Below are positions 35,612-46,470 of a stretch of 64,000 bases of DNA, in pieces; positions within the stretch are counted from its first letter, which is position 1, and each line of letters starts with the position of its first letter. A model generated the notes under the pieces. The model did no database searches. It had not been told where the DNA came from and saw only the letters and a list, made by a program, of their open reading frames with translations. Source of the stretch: Delphinus delphis (Eukaryota; Chordata; Mammalia; Artiodactyla; Delphinidae); NCBI RefSeq assembly GCF_949987515.2, contig NC_082694.2, positions 70,120,080 through 70,184,079 of the forward strand, in the 5' to 3' direction. The translations under genes and the position numbers were made by a program.

Positions 35612-37026
35612 AAAGGAACTTCTCATTGGCCATAATCATCAATTCACAAATCTGTAACTGTATCGTATGGTAATACAATCTTTAATCTTTGTCTTAGTTT
35701 TCAGTTCTCCTACCTAAATGTCTATCTCGTCTCATTTCTGCTGGCTGGACATGTCACCTGCATAAAAACAAAAGTCTGCTGCTTCTTCAGGGTCTAATAA
35801 AATGGAATTAAAAAACAAAGTCAGTAAGGCACTAAGAAAACACTAAGTACTATGTGTGGCTTTAATTTAGGTGATTTGTGAATATACTATTTGTTTTCAT
35901 CTGGATTATGTTCAGAGGTTAATGGAAGACTAATCTCTAGATACATGTAAGTGTTTCCACCTGACTGTTTAAAATTCTGTATCTTAAAAAAAACAAAACA
36001 AAACTTTCTTTCATGAGGTATAGCAAACATAACTTTGTAAGACAAAACAGTAAAGGGCATAAAGCTTGTATTTCCCACAAATATGAAATGTCTTAGAAGA
36101 GCAGCAAAGATATTGAGAATCAGATTCTAACTTAGGTGCTGAGAAAGTAGTGGTATTTTGGTGCACTTTTCAAAATTCTCCACTAGAACTTAAACACCAC
36201 AAGGATAAGGCACCAAGTTGTACTACTCACCACTGCATCTCTGGCGCTCACAGAGAGTGCCTGACACATTGTAAAACCTCAACGGCAAGTGCAAAGGCTT
36301 ACAGCTTAATTTCCTACTTTATTTTTGAAAAATGACTATGGCACACAAATCTTTAATCTATTTTGAATCAGACACCACTTCATACACAAAATAAACTATC
36401 TAAAGAGACATAAAAGCAAATGTAGCAAAATATTGGCAATTGGTGAATCTAGAGGAAGGATATAAGAGGATTCATTATAATAAGTATCTTTCCTGTAGGT
36501 CTGAAACTTTGCAAAAGAAGAAAAAAGTTTTCAGAATTCTTACTCACTTAAGCAAAGAGCTAACACTTGAACAGTTATTTTGATATTATATTTACCTTCC
36601 ACAGCACTCTTGTCCATTTATTATGCTGAATATATATTCCCACACACGAAAATATGCAAAAAGACACTACTGGATTTTTAAAAATTCACACGTATCCATT
36701 AATGTCTAATTTAAGGAAGGCAAAGTTAGTAAGACTGAGAATATACAAAGAGGTAGAATAACTCTAGGTATTAGGTACCAGGCAGAAAGTAAAGGCTGAT
36801 TGAAGGTTTATATAAGGACACCCCAAGACGTAGCCTCCATTTCACATAACCAGATATTACCACTCCTCAAGACCTAGCAGGAGTCTAAAGACTTATTCTC
36901 TAGAAAATGTGAAACTGACACACTCTGAATTCAGGAACAAGAGGTTCAGTGGAGTGTGGAGATGAATCTAAAACCAGGGAGATTAAAAAGCCCCACCCAT
37001 GTTTACAAAGCTCACGAACATCTTTC
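35612..37026. other. Mostly unassigned intronic sequence with L2 and L1 3'-end fragments
   Basis: A probable L2 3' end at 36150-36290 (CACCACTGCATCTCTGGCGC, GAGTGCCTGACACATTGTAA) and a probable L1 3' end at 36405-36530 (ATTGGTGAATCTAGAGGAAG). The rest is unassigned. Confidence 0.45.
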
Positions 37027-37040
37027 CAAAGACCCATTCT

Positions 37041-37095
37041 TTTTTTTTTTTTGGCACTTTTTAAAAAAATCTTATTGAAGTGCAGCTGATTCAAC
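37041..37095 (-). repeat. Very short L1 insertion
   Basis: A T tract plus about 35 bases (AAAAAAATCTTATTGAAGTG then CAGCTGATTCAAC) resembling the extreme 3' end of a cetartiodactyl L1. Bracketed by the exact repeat GACCCATTCTT (37031-37041 and 37096-37106). Confidence 0.6.
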
Positions 37096-37189
37096 GACCC
37101 ATTCTTAATTATGAACGTATGTCCTGAAATCACCAATCATTTGAGAAAGGCCTCTAAAATAAAATACAGAATAAAACAAACATGGGTAT

Positions 37190-38660
37190 GGAAAACTTGA
37201 AGGAAAAAGAGAGTCAAGAAGAAAATGTCAAAAAGCTATCTTCCAAGAAAGATACCGTATTTATAAAACAGGAAGAGAATGCTTAAAAAACAAATTTTAA
37301 GGAATAAAGCAGAAAAAGCACTAGAAATTTAAACATACTACAGCTGAAATAAAATCTTCAATAGAAAACTTAAAAGATAAAGTCAAAGAAATCTCCCAGA
37401 AAGAACGAATTAGCAAAGCTAGAAAACAGAAAATTATACAATCAATCCAGGAAGTCCAACATCCAACTAAAAACAGAAAAAAAAGGGAAGAAAATCACAG
37501 GAGGAAAAAATGTAAGAAAACGTGAAGAAGTTAAGGACCTGGAAAGGCCCACCAAGTATCGAGAATGATAGATTTATTTTTAAAAAGACCCACCCACTAA
37601 GGTACATGATCTGTTACCAGGAATTCAAAAAAATTAAAAAATCTAAAAATTTACAGAGACAAACTAGGCCATAAACGATGGATAAATAATCAGAATGAGG
37701 GCTTCCCTGGTGGCGCAGTGGTTGAGAGTCCGCCTGCCGATGCAGGGGACGCGGGTTCGTGCCCCAGAACGGGAAGATTCCACATGCCGCGGAGCGGCTG
37801 AGCCCGTGAGCCATGGCCGTTGAGCCTGCGCGTCCGGAGCTGAGCCTGCGCATCCGGAGTCCCGCAACGGGAGAGGCCACAACGGTGAGAGGCCAGTGTA
37901 CCGCAAAAAAAAAAAAAGAATCAGAATGGTATTGTACCTGCCAACAACATCAGAAGCTAAAAGACAAAAGTAATACTTTCAAAATCCTAAGGGAAAATTA
38001 TTTTCAAACCAGAACCCTAGGCCCTGTCAAACTTTCGATGGAGTGAAAGGAAAGAATTTAGACATTATCAAATATGGAAAGTCTCAAAAAATGTCCTTTG
38101 CCATGTACCCTTTTTGCAAGAAGCTACTAGAGAATGATATGATCCAAGGCAATAAATTAACAACAGTATCTCACATGAGAGAGGCTAAGGGAACGGAAGC
38201 AAGAAGGAGAAAGACCTAGAAGAGAGGCATCCAGGAAGAAATATATATATATCTCTAATGGCTTGACTGTGTAGAAAGTCATTCTGAGAGGTTGTTGAAG
38301 GATATAGGAAGACTTGCTAATGGGTAAAGGAAATTAATCAAATAAAGAGAACTTTCAACTTCGGAGAAAAGGAAACAGAGTCATAACAGACTATTTGGCT
38401 TGATAGGGAATATTCACATGGCCATATTAATGTAACCACTGGATATCAATTTAACAAAAAAAACTGGGATAAAAGTGGGATGAGATTACAACAGGTTAAA
38501 ATTTTCATCTAATATTAATACTCAAGAGATGGCTGTATACCTTATATTTTGAAAATATAGGAGTATGTAACAGAAGAGGTAGAAGATGCTTCTAAAGAAA
38601 AGGACTGAAGATGGAGAGGAAATGAGTCAGAAGACTGCTTTTTTTGTTACTATAAATCTC
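37190..38660 (+). repeat. L1/HAL1 ORF1-region relic, split by an S-form SINE
   Basis: AAAGAAATCTCCCAGAAAGA, CAATCCAGGAAGTCCAACAT, CATCAGAAGCTAAAAGACAA and TTTGCAAGAAGCTACTAGAG are HAL1/L1M ORF1-type phrases in sense order. No open frame survives. Confidence 0.65.
37699..37918 (+). repeat. CHR-type SINE, S form, with 20-bp tandem duplication
   Basis: Full S form. TGAGCCTGCGCGTCCGGAGC (37821-37840) is followed by TGAGCCTGCGCATCCGGAGT (37841-37860), replacing the usual GCCTGTGCTC text. TSD AATCAGAATG. Confidence 0.94.
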
Positions 38661-38729
38661 TTAGCAGTTTACTTAACTTCAAATATGTGTACACATCACT
38701 GGTAAAAATTAACTTTAAAAAGCTTTCAA

Positions 38730-39024
38730 GGGACTTCCCTGGTGGTGCAGTGGTTCAGAATTCGCCTGCCAGTGCAGGGGACACAGGTTCAAGCCCTGGT
38801 CTGGGAAGATCCCACATGCCACGGAGCAACTAAGCCTGTGCGCCACAACTACTGAAGCCCACGTGCCACAACTATTGAAGCCCACGTGCCTAGAGCCCAT
38901 GCTCCGCAAGAAGAGAAGCCACCGCAATGAGAAGCCCGCACACTGCAACGAAGAGTAGCCTCCGCTCACCGCAACTCGCGTGCAGCAACGAAGACCCAAC
39001 GCACCCAAATAAATAAAATAAAAT
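38730..39024 (+). repeat. CHR-type SINE, long form (L)
   Basis: GGGACTTCCCTGGTGGTGCA head, short tail AAATAAATAAAATAAAATG. Inserted next to the L1 that follows. Confidence 0.9.
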
Positions 39025-40096
39025 GTATAAAGAGCTCATGAAACTCAATAGTAAAAAAAAAAAAAAGAAAAAAGAATGCAATTAGAAAATGGGCAACTGA
39101 CGTGAACAGATATTTCACCAGAGAACACACAGATGGCAAATAAGAACATAAAAAGATTTTTCAACACCTCTGGCTATCAAGGAAATGCGATTTAAAACAA
39201 CAATGAGATTATTACTACACACTTATCAGAATAGCTAAAACACAAAATAGTAAAACCACCAAATGCTGGTGAAGATGCAGAGAAACAAGGTCACTCACAC
39301 GCTATTGAAGGAATATAAAATAGCACAGCCACTGGAGAAACAGTTCAGTAGTTTCTTATAAAACTAAACATGCAATTACCATATGACCCAGTAATTGCAC
39401 TATTAGGCATTTATCCCAGAGAAACAAAAATTTATGATCATACAAAACCTTCTACACAAAAATTCATAGCAGCTTTATTTATAACAGCCAGAAACTGGAA
39501 TCAGCCCAGGTGTTCCCCAATGGGTGAGTCGTTAACCAAACTGTGGGGAATGCATACCGTGAAATACTACTCAATAATAAAAAAGGTACTACTGATGCAT
39601 ACAACTTGGATGAATCTCCAGGGAATTAAGCCGACTGAATAAAAGCAAATCCCAAAAGGTTACATCGTATATGGTTCCATTTATATTACATTTGTGAATG
39701 ACAAAATTTTATAAATGGAGGACAAATTTTTTGGAGGAGAGAAGCAGGCGTGGAGGGAGGAAAGGGGTATAGTTAAAAAAGAACACAAGGGATCCTTGTC
39801 TCTTGGAACTGTTCAGTATGTTGACTGTGGTGGTGGCTACATGAACCTACAGAAGTGACAAAACTGTAGTGAATTTCATACACACACAAATGAGTACAAG
39901 TAAAACTAGAGAAATTTGAGTAAGACTGGTGTGCTGTAACAGATGACAATATCCTGGTTGTGATATTATACCACAGTTTCACAAAATGTTACCATTAGGA
40001 GAAACTGGGCAAAGTGTACAAGGGATCCTTCTGTACTGCTTTTTACAACTGCATGTGAATCTACAACTGCCTTAATAAAAATGTCAATTTAAAAAA
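39025..40096 (+). repeat. L1 ORF2 3' end and 3' UTR
   Basis: Sense L1. AAATGGGCAACTGACGTGAA, CCATATGACCCAGTAATTGC and TATACCACAGTTTCACAAAA run in family order to a poly(A)-like end AATAAAAATGTCAATTTAAA. The 90-codon frame at 39370-39642 is the degenerate ORF2 C-terminus, not a functional gene. Confidence 0.9.
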
Positions 40097-41159
40097 GCCT
40101 GCGTAAGCACTGCTACTGATATGAAAGAAACAAATCAATACTGTCCTCTGTTCTGATTTTGCTACATTGTACTTTTTGGGTCTCCAGAATAATGTTTCTT
40201 TCCATTTTCTAATGTTTTACAACCTTGGATGCTCTGTTTGCTGGAAACTTAGTGTTCCATCACCAGTTGCTGTTTTCCCCAAAAATATGATTTTTCATCT
40301 CTGGAAAGAAGGATAAATATCAAGCAATTACTTTTGTTTGTAACTCAAACTATATGGTACTACTATCTTCAAATATAATGTTTTTTCTCATTTGAGATTT
40401 ACCTTCAGATGAGTTTTCTTCACCAAAATTTTACTCTAGTCATCTTTTCAAATTCCTTTTCTTATGACCCAAATTTAAAGGACTTAATCCATTAACCCCC
40501 AATATTCACCTCTTTGAAGGAAGCAAATCCATGACCTTTTCAAGACTTTTATCAGTCTTTGGGTTCAGACAATGGTCTCAACACTTTATAGCTCTTTTAC
40601 ACTCTACCTTTATGACTGAACCATCTCCATAAGCAGTCTTCCCATGCAGATCTCTTAGCTATTCACAAATTTATATTTTGTGCTAAATAACGGTCTCTTA
40701 TTTGTAAATCAACTCAACAAGCCCCTATTTCTCGGTTAATCACAATTGCTATCACAGCACTGGCTGGGCAACTCTGTGCTGTTAAAAGTTGAAACAGATT
40801 GACAGTATTTCTCCTATCATTCTTTCCCTTTACAAACCGAACAGGAATATCAGTATTTCCTTTGCCACATCTCATATACCATTATACATGATAATTCTTG
40901 AAAATAAAATAATCATTTCTAACATTATCAGCTCAGCTCTGCTGTGTTACGCTCTGTTTGCAAAAGACAAGTAACCTGAACAAACCCCTTGGTATTTGGT
41001 GCTGAGACTTGTTACTTTCCCACTTCTGTCAAAACAAAGACAAAACAACAATAAACCACTGTAACTCCACTTTTCAAATTAAAACTGATGAGTAGGAGAA
41101 TGACCCTATCATTAATTTTTTCAAACAAAACAATGAAATTCTCAGGATGAGAAACACAG
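40097..41159. other. Intronic sequence without recognised feature
   Basis: About 1 kb with no recognised repeat, RNA or gene. Confidence 0.4.
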
Positions 41160-41263
41160 CCATGAACAGGATTGGATGTGGATTTTAGTCAAAACTCTTT
41201 CACTAATTAGCCATATAATCTTCTGCAAGTTACCTCCCCTCATCAGTCTCAGTTTCCTGACTC
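41160..41263 (+). repeat. MIR relic
   Basis: CACTAATTAGCCATATAATC, TTCTGCAAGTTACCTCCCCT and CAGTCTCAGTTTCCTGACTC fit forward MIR. Cut on the right by a SINE. Confidence 0.7.
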
Positions 41264-41606
41264 AGTTTCCCTGGTGGTGCAGTGGATAAGAATCCGCCTG
41301 CCAATGCAGGCGACATGGGTTTGATCCTTGGTCCAGAAGATCCTACATGCCGCGGAGCAACAAAGCCTGTGCGCCACAACTACTGAGCCTGAGCTCTACA
41401 GCCCACGAGCCACAACTACTGAGCCCACGTGCCACAACTACTGAGGCCTGCCCGCCTAGAGCCTGTGCTCTGCAACAAGAGAAGCCACTGCAATGAGAAG
41501 CCCACGCACCGCAACGAACAGCAGCCCCCCCACTCTGCTCACTGCAACTAGAGAAGCCTGCGCCCAGCAACTAAGACCCAACATGCTAAAAAAAAGGAAA
41601 AAAAAA
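41264..41606 (+). repeat. CHR-type SINE, long form (L)
   Basis: CCCTGGTGGTGCAGTGGATA head, repeated ACAACTACTGAGCC units, A-rich tail with one GG. Confidence 0.9.
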
Positions 41607-41869
41607 TTCTTATTAGGGTATTTTCCTGTATTACTATTCCAAGGAGATCTATGTAGATACACACAACAAAAAGACAAACCTGCCTTCAGTATCTGAAAGT
41701 ACAGACCGGTAATAATAAAGCATGGGAAAGTACCTTAAAGGATCCTCTTGACTCAATGACCACTGGTTAACAGTAGTTATCACATGAAACAGTGAGGGGC
41801 TGTCTGTGATTAAATGCCCTTTTAGAGAGCTGTGTCAAGTGGCAAAGAGTTTTTTGGGGGCTTTTTGGT

Positions 41870-42680
41870 AGTAAAATATACGTAACATAAAATTGACCAT
41901 TTAAACCATTTTTTAAATTTCAGTAAAAAAAACACATAACATAAAAATATACCAACTTAACCAGTTTTAAGTGTATAGTGTAGTAGTGTTAAGTGTATTT
42001 GCATTGATACACAACAGATCTCCAAAACTTCTTCAGCTCATAAAACTAAAACTATACTCTATCCATTAAACAACTCCCCATTTCCCCCTCCCCCCAGTCC
42101 CTGGGAGACTATCATTCTACTTTCTACTATTCTACTTTCTGTTTCTATGAATTTGACAACTTTAAATACCTCATATAAATGGAATCATGCAGTATTTGTC
42201 CTTCTGTGCATGTTAACCATTTCTAAGTATACAATTCAGTGGCATTAAATATATTCACACTGCTGTGCAACCATCACCACTATCCATCTCCAAAACTTTT
42301 TTATCTTCCCAAACTGAAACTCTGTACCCTTTAAGCAATAATTCCCCACTAACTGAAATTCTGTACACATTAGCCAATAACTTCCCATTACCCAGTCCCC
42401 AGGCCCTGGTAACCACTATTCTACTTTCTCTATGAATTGACCTATTCTAGGTACCTCACATAAATGATTTTATGCAGTATTTGTCTATTTGTGTCTGGCC
42501 TGTTTCACTTAGCATAGTGTTTTCAGTGTTTATCCGTGTTGTAAAATCTATCAGAATTTCACTCCTTTTTAAGGTTCAATAATATTCCATTGTATGTATA
42601 TGCTACATCTTGTGTATCCATTCATTGGTCTATGCACATTTGGGTTGTTTCCACCTTTCGGCTACTGTGAATAATGCTAC
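41870..42680 (-). repeat. L1 3' UTR (duplicated) and ORF2 3' end, antisense
   Basis: Reverse L1. The 3' UTR unit, recognisable by CTATGAATTTGACAACTTTA / CTATGAATTGACCTATTCTA and by the shared TGCAGTATTTGTC near its end, occurs twice in tandem (about 41920-42215 and 42216-42510). ORF2 3'-end text follows, ending GGCTACTGTGAATAATGCTA. Confidence 0.85.
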
Positions 42681-42900
42681 TAAACAGACAATAACAAGTG
42701 TTGATGAGGATGCGGAGAAATAAGACCCTGGTGCAGTGCTATGGCAACATAAAACTGTGCAGCCACTGTAGAAAACAATATGGTGGTTTCCCAAAAAATT
42801 AAAAATAGAATTATGGTATGATCTAGCAATGCCACTTCCAGGTATATACCCAAAAGAACTGAAAGCAGGGACTCGAACAGATAAGTCTATGACAAAGTTC
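42681..42900 (+). repeat. Inverted internal segment of the same L1
   Basis: ATAACAAGTGTTGATGAGGA through CAGGTATATACCCAAAAGAA is L1 ORF2 in the sense direction, flanked on both sides by antisense L1. It covers just the part of ORF2 missing between the two antisense blocks. Confidence 0.82.
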
Positions 42901-43075
42901 TTTTTTTTTTTCCCAAAGTTAATTTTTGATGTCAGTCATCCTAATGGATGTGAAGTAACGTCACATAGTGGTTTTGATTTGCATTTCCCTAATGATTAGT
43001 GATGTTGAACATCTTTTCATGTGTTTACTGGCCCTTTGTATCTTCTTTGGGAAAATCTCGGGATAGTTCTTAATC
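42901..43075 (-). repeat. L1 ORF2 segment, antisense
   Basis: CATCCTAATGGATGTGAAGT, TTTTGATTTGCATTTCCCTA, CTTTGTATCTTCTTTGGGAA resume the antisense L1 after the inverted block. Confidence 0.85.
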
Positions 43076-43117
43076 AATCCTAAAAATACAAGTTCAAATG
43101 AAAGAAATTCCTTAGGC

Positions 43118-43414
43118 GGGCTTCCCTGGTAGTGCAGTAGTTGGGAATGTGGGGGACACAGGTTCGAGCCCTGGTCCGGGAAGATCCCACGTGCCGCAGA
43201 GCAAGTAATCCCATGCGCCACAACTACTGAGCCTGTGCTCTCAAGCCCGTGAGCCACAACTACCGAACCCACATGCCACAACTACTGAGCTCGCACGCCT
43301 AGAGTGGGAGCTCTGCAATAAGATAAGCCACCTCAATGAGAAGCCCGCGCACCGCAGCGAAGACCAACACAGTCAAAAATAAATAAATAAATAAATAAAT
43401 TTTTTTTTTTTTTT
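43118..43414 (+). repeat. CHR-type SINE, long form (L), with internal deletion
   Basis: The head CTTCCCTGGTAGTGCAGTAG passes directly to GGGAATGTGGGGGACACAGG, lacking the usual CGCCTGCCAATGCA. Tail (AAAT)n. Imperfect TSD AAAGAAATTCCTTAGGC / AAAGAAAAATTCATTGGGC. Confidence 0.9.
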
Positions 43415-43705
43415 AAAGAAAAATTCATTGGGCACGCTGGCATTCCTGCAGCATGAGCCACTGCCTGGGTGTCACAGCAAAGTCCTGTCACGTTTAATAT
43501 GAAAAAGGTTTTGCTCAATTCTCTAAAAAGCAGCCTCTCATATAAAATGGGCTCATTCCAATTAAATAAACCAATTCTTAAATGCATGTTAGTGGAACCA
43601 TCCTACTCTTCCAACGCTTAGTAAAAACACTCAGAAAGACAACAAAAAGGGTGTGTTCATTTTATACCTCTCCCAGAGGCAAGAGCCTTTACCAATTTAA
43701 TTTTT

Positions 43706-43904
43706 TTTTTTTTCGGTATGCGGGCCTCTCACTGTTGTGGCCTCTCCCGTTGCGGAGCACAAGCTCCGGACGTGCAGGCTCAGCGGCCATGGCTCACGGG
43801 CCCAGCCGCTCCGCGGCATGTGGGATCCTCCCGGACCGGGGCACGAACCCATGTCCCCTGCATCGGCAGGCGGACTCTCAACCACTGCGCCACCAGGGAA
43901 GCCC
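43706..43904 (-). repeat. CHR-type SINE, short poly(A) form (S)
   Basis: Reverse S form. Exact TSD ACCAATTTAATTTTT (43691-43705 and 43905-43919). Confidence 0.95.
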
Positions 43905-43919
43905 ACCAATTTAATTTTT

Positions 43920-45041
43920 TACATGGAACCCAGAGACTCCGTTTCCCAGTGAAAGACAGTCCTAACAGAAAAAGTAATATGAAGTCGAGGGGTGGAGGGA
44001 GGATTAACACCACCAAAAGACAGCACTTTCAGTAAAACAGCCCACTAAAAATTTCTGCTTTGGGACGAGTCCAAGTACCTACCAGATCACGAAAAGGGTA
44101 ATGCTTTCCTGAGCTCATACTGCCAACAGGGTTATAGCCAAATAAACCAATGAAATCTGCTCATCCAAAACCAGTAACTCTCTTTAGCAAATACTTCAAC
44201 AATCTGAATTTCCAAGACCAGTTTTACCCTAAAATTACTCTATTAGCCAAACAGCTGATTTTCTTATGTAAAATGTGACCTCAATCTACTTCACATATTT
44301 AATGCTCAGAAAGTAGGTAGACAAGAAATGTTAAAATAAAACTAGCCAATTCTAGAGGATGCTGATTATACTTACTACCTGTCTGTCTGCCTGCCTTCAT
44401 TCACTATTTACCATTCACCCATTAAATGCAGGGACTCTTCTAGGTGCTTAGCATCTATCAGCTAAAAGACAAAGCCCTCTGTCCTTGTGCAGCTTATATA
44501 TTCCAGTGCCCTTGGATTCACTTTGCGATTGGTGAGTGTGGAACATACCAGTAATTTGTTTTTACAACTCTGTCTGCAATAAATCTGACCATAAACATCA
44601 TACACAATTTCTGACACAGATGTGTGGGAAGTGAAAATACACAGAAAATTTTAAATACGGTAGTCTGTGTAAGCACTGTAAGTAAGCACCATAAGCCTAT
44701 AAAAATTATTTCTTCCAAGAATCAATAGCCAATAAGTAACTGAAATGACTGTGCCTAAAATAATGAGGGCCAGCGTTATACCGGCAGTTTGGCCCTACTG
44801 AACACCTGCAAGGTAACTACTTCTGTCCAAACCTCAAGAGGTTTTAACAATCAAGTGACAACTCAAATTTCAGTATCATTCATAATTAGAGAGTGCTCTA
44901 GATTTTTTAAAAAGCAAAGCAAAACAAAAAAACATCCTAGTCAACTGATGAAATATAAAATGTCCTAAAAGTAGTACACATTCCAAGTATCTCTAATCAT
45001 CTGCACATTAGCCAACTGGCTAGTTTATACTGTTTAAACAT
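43920..45041. other. Mostly unassigned intronic sequence
   Basis: At 44370-44510, GCAGGGACTCTTCTAGGTGC and CTTGTGCAGCTTATATATTC look like an old interspersed repeat whose family I cannot name. Otherwise nothing. Confidence 0.4.
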
Positions 45042-45307
45042 GCATTGTCCAATATGGCAGCACTAGCCACACTCAGCACCTGAAATGTGCTTAATCTAAA
45101 TTGAGATGAGCTGTAAATATAACATACACTCTGGAGAAAAAGAATGTAAAATGTCTCAACTATTTTTTAATCTTGATTACATAATAAAATTATAAGACTG
45201 GATAACATGAGTTAAAATTAGTATTAAATACTTCTTTTACTTTTTAAATGTGGCTACTAAAAAATATTATCTATGTGACTCACATTATATTTCTTTTGGA
45301 TGCACTG
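45042..45307. mobile_element. Non-autonomous hAT-class transposon relic
   Basis: Left end GCATTGTCCAATATGGCAGC and, in reverse, right end CAGTGCATCCAAAAGAAATA are diverged copies of one terminal repeat. The interior (CACCTGAAATGTGCTTAATC, AATGTGGCTACTAAAAAATA) fits a familiar mammalian element of this class. Confidence 0.7.
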
Positions 45308-45629
45308 GTGTTAAGATGCCAGCAGACTTCTAAAACCTGCACACAGAGCTAATACATGCAATGTGTTAGAGCTGTACTCAGAATTTTACACCCATGTATT
45401 TATCCATTTCTCAGCTTACACTGTTCAATATATCTTATATATCAAAATATCATACATATCACACTTTTATATCAAAATATTAAAGTTTCAGAATCTAAAG
45501 TGAAATTGTTTAGCAGAGCACTAACAAATATTTGTGTGAACACTGCATGCAGGGCATTCAATCCATAAAGTAGCTTGTTCTGCCTCACTTCAGCAGCAGA
45601 AGGGTCACAAGTTCCACATACAGCTAATA

Positions 45630-45862
45630 TGCATGCACTGTGCTCCTACAGTGTGCCTGGCACCACGCTAGGTGCTTTGCTCTCAATGACCCATAAAATC
45701 CTCACAACTACCTTATGTGATAGGTCCTATTATTAACACTATTTAAAGAAGAAACAAGCAGACAGAGATTAATTAACTTGCCAAAGTTCCCTAACTAGTA
45801 ACCTGTGGAACTAGGATTCCAACCCAGCAGGTTTGATCCTAAATTACTACACATTTTCCCTA
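45630..45862 (-). repeat. MIR relic
   Basis: Reverse MIR: TACAGTGTGCCTGGCACCAC, CTCACAACTACCTTATGTGA, GGAACTAGGATTCCAACCCA. Confidence 0.82.
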
Positions 45863-45880
45863 GTAAAAAGACTACACAAG

Positions 45881-45998
45881 GAATTCCCTGGCGGTTCAGT
45901 GGTTAGGACTCCCAGCTTTCACTGCAGAGGGCGCAGGTTCAATCCCTGGTCAGGGAACTAAGGTCCCACAAGTCTTGCGGGGCAGCCAAAAAAAAGTA
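45881..45998 (+). repeat. CHR-type SINE, F form
   Basis: GAATTCCCTGGCGGTTCAGT head. Exact 16-bp TSD AAAAAGACTACACAAG (45865-45880 and 45999-46014). Confidence 0.95.
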
Positions 45999-46079
45999 AA
46001 AAAGACTACACAAGAAGATTATGTCATTATCTTACAGGATTGGGCTTTAGTTGAGGGTATGCACTCACTAAAAAAGACA

Positions 46080-46470
46080 AGAGTAGATGGAGTTAATGTT
46101 TTGCTTCCTACCCTCCACCCCCTACCCTTCTCAATGAAAGGTTAAAGTTGACCACGTGAATTAAATCCCTGATCTTACTACAGGTTTATTCAATGCTCCC
46201 TTTTCCAGAAAGGCCCTACCCCACCCGTGTTCCAATTCCTATCTGTCCTTCAGACTTCATTTTAGACACCATCTCCATGCAAGCGCCTAATTTGGGCTAG
46301 TCACCCCTCCTTCCCATGCTTACACCCACTGTAGCACTTTCCACACTCTATTGTGATTGTCCTCACTAGACTGCTCCTTAAAAGGTCTATTGTGTTCACT
46401 TATCTATCCCCAGTCCCTAAAACAGTGCCTAGCATTAGGTGCTCAATAAATATTTACTGAACTATCTAAC
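46080..46470 (+). repeat. L2 3' end
   Basis: CTCCTTCCCATGCTTACACC, CTATCCCCAGTCCCTAAAAC, GTGCTCAATAAATATTTACT: forward L2 terminus. Confidence 0.72.

Noticed and set aside
39370..39642. 90-codon frame resembling a reverse transcriptase C-terminus
   Set aside because: It is a decayed L1 ORF2 tail inside a 5'-truncated L1 copy; no catalytic region is present.
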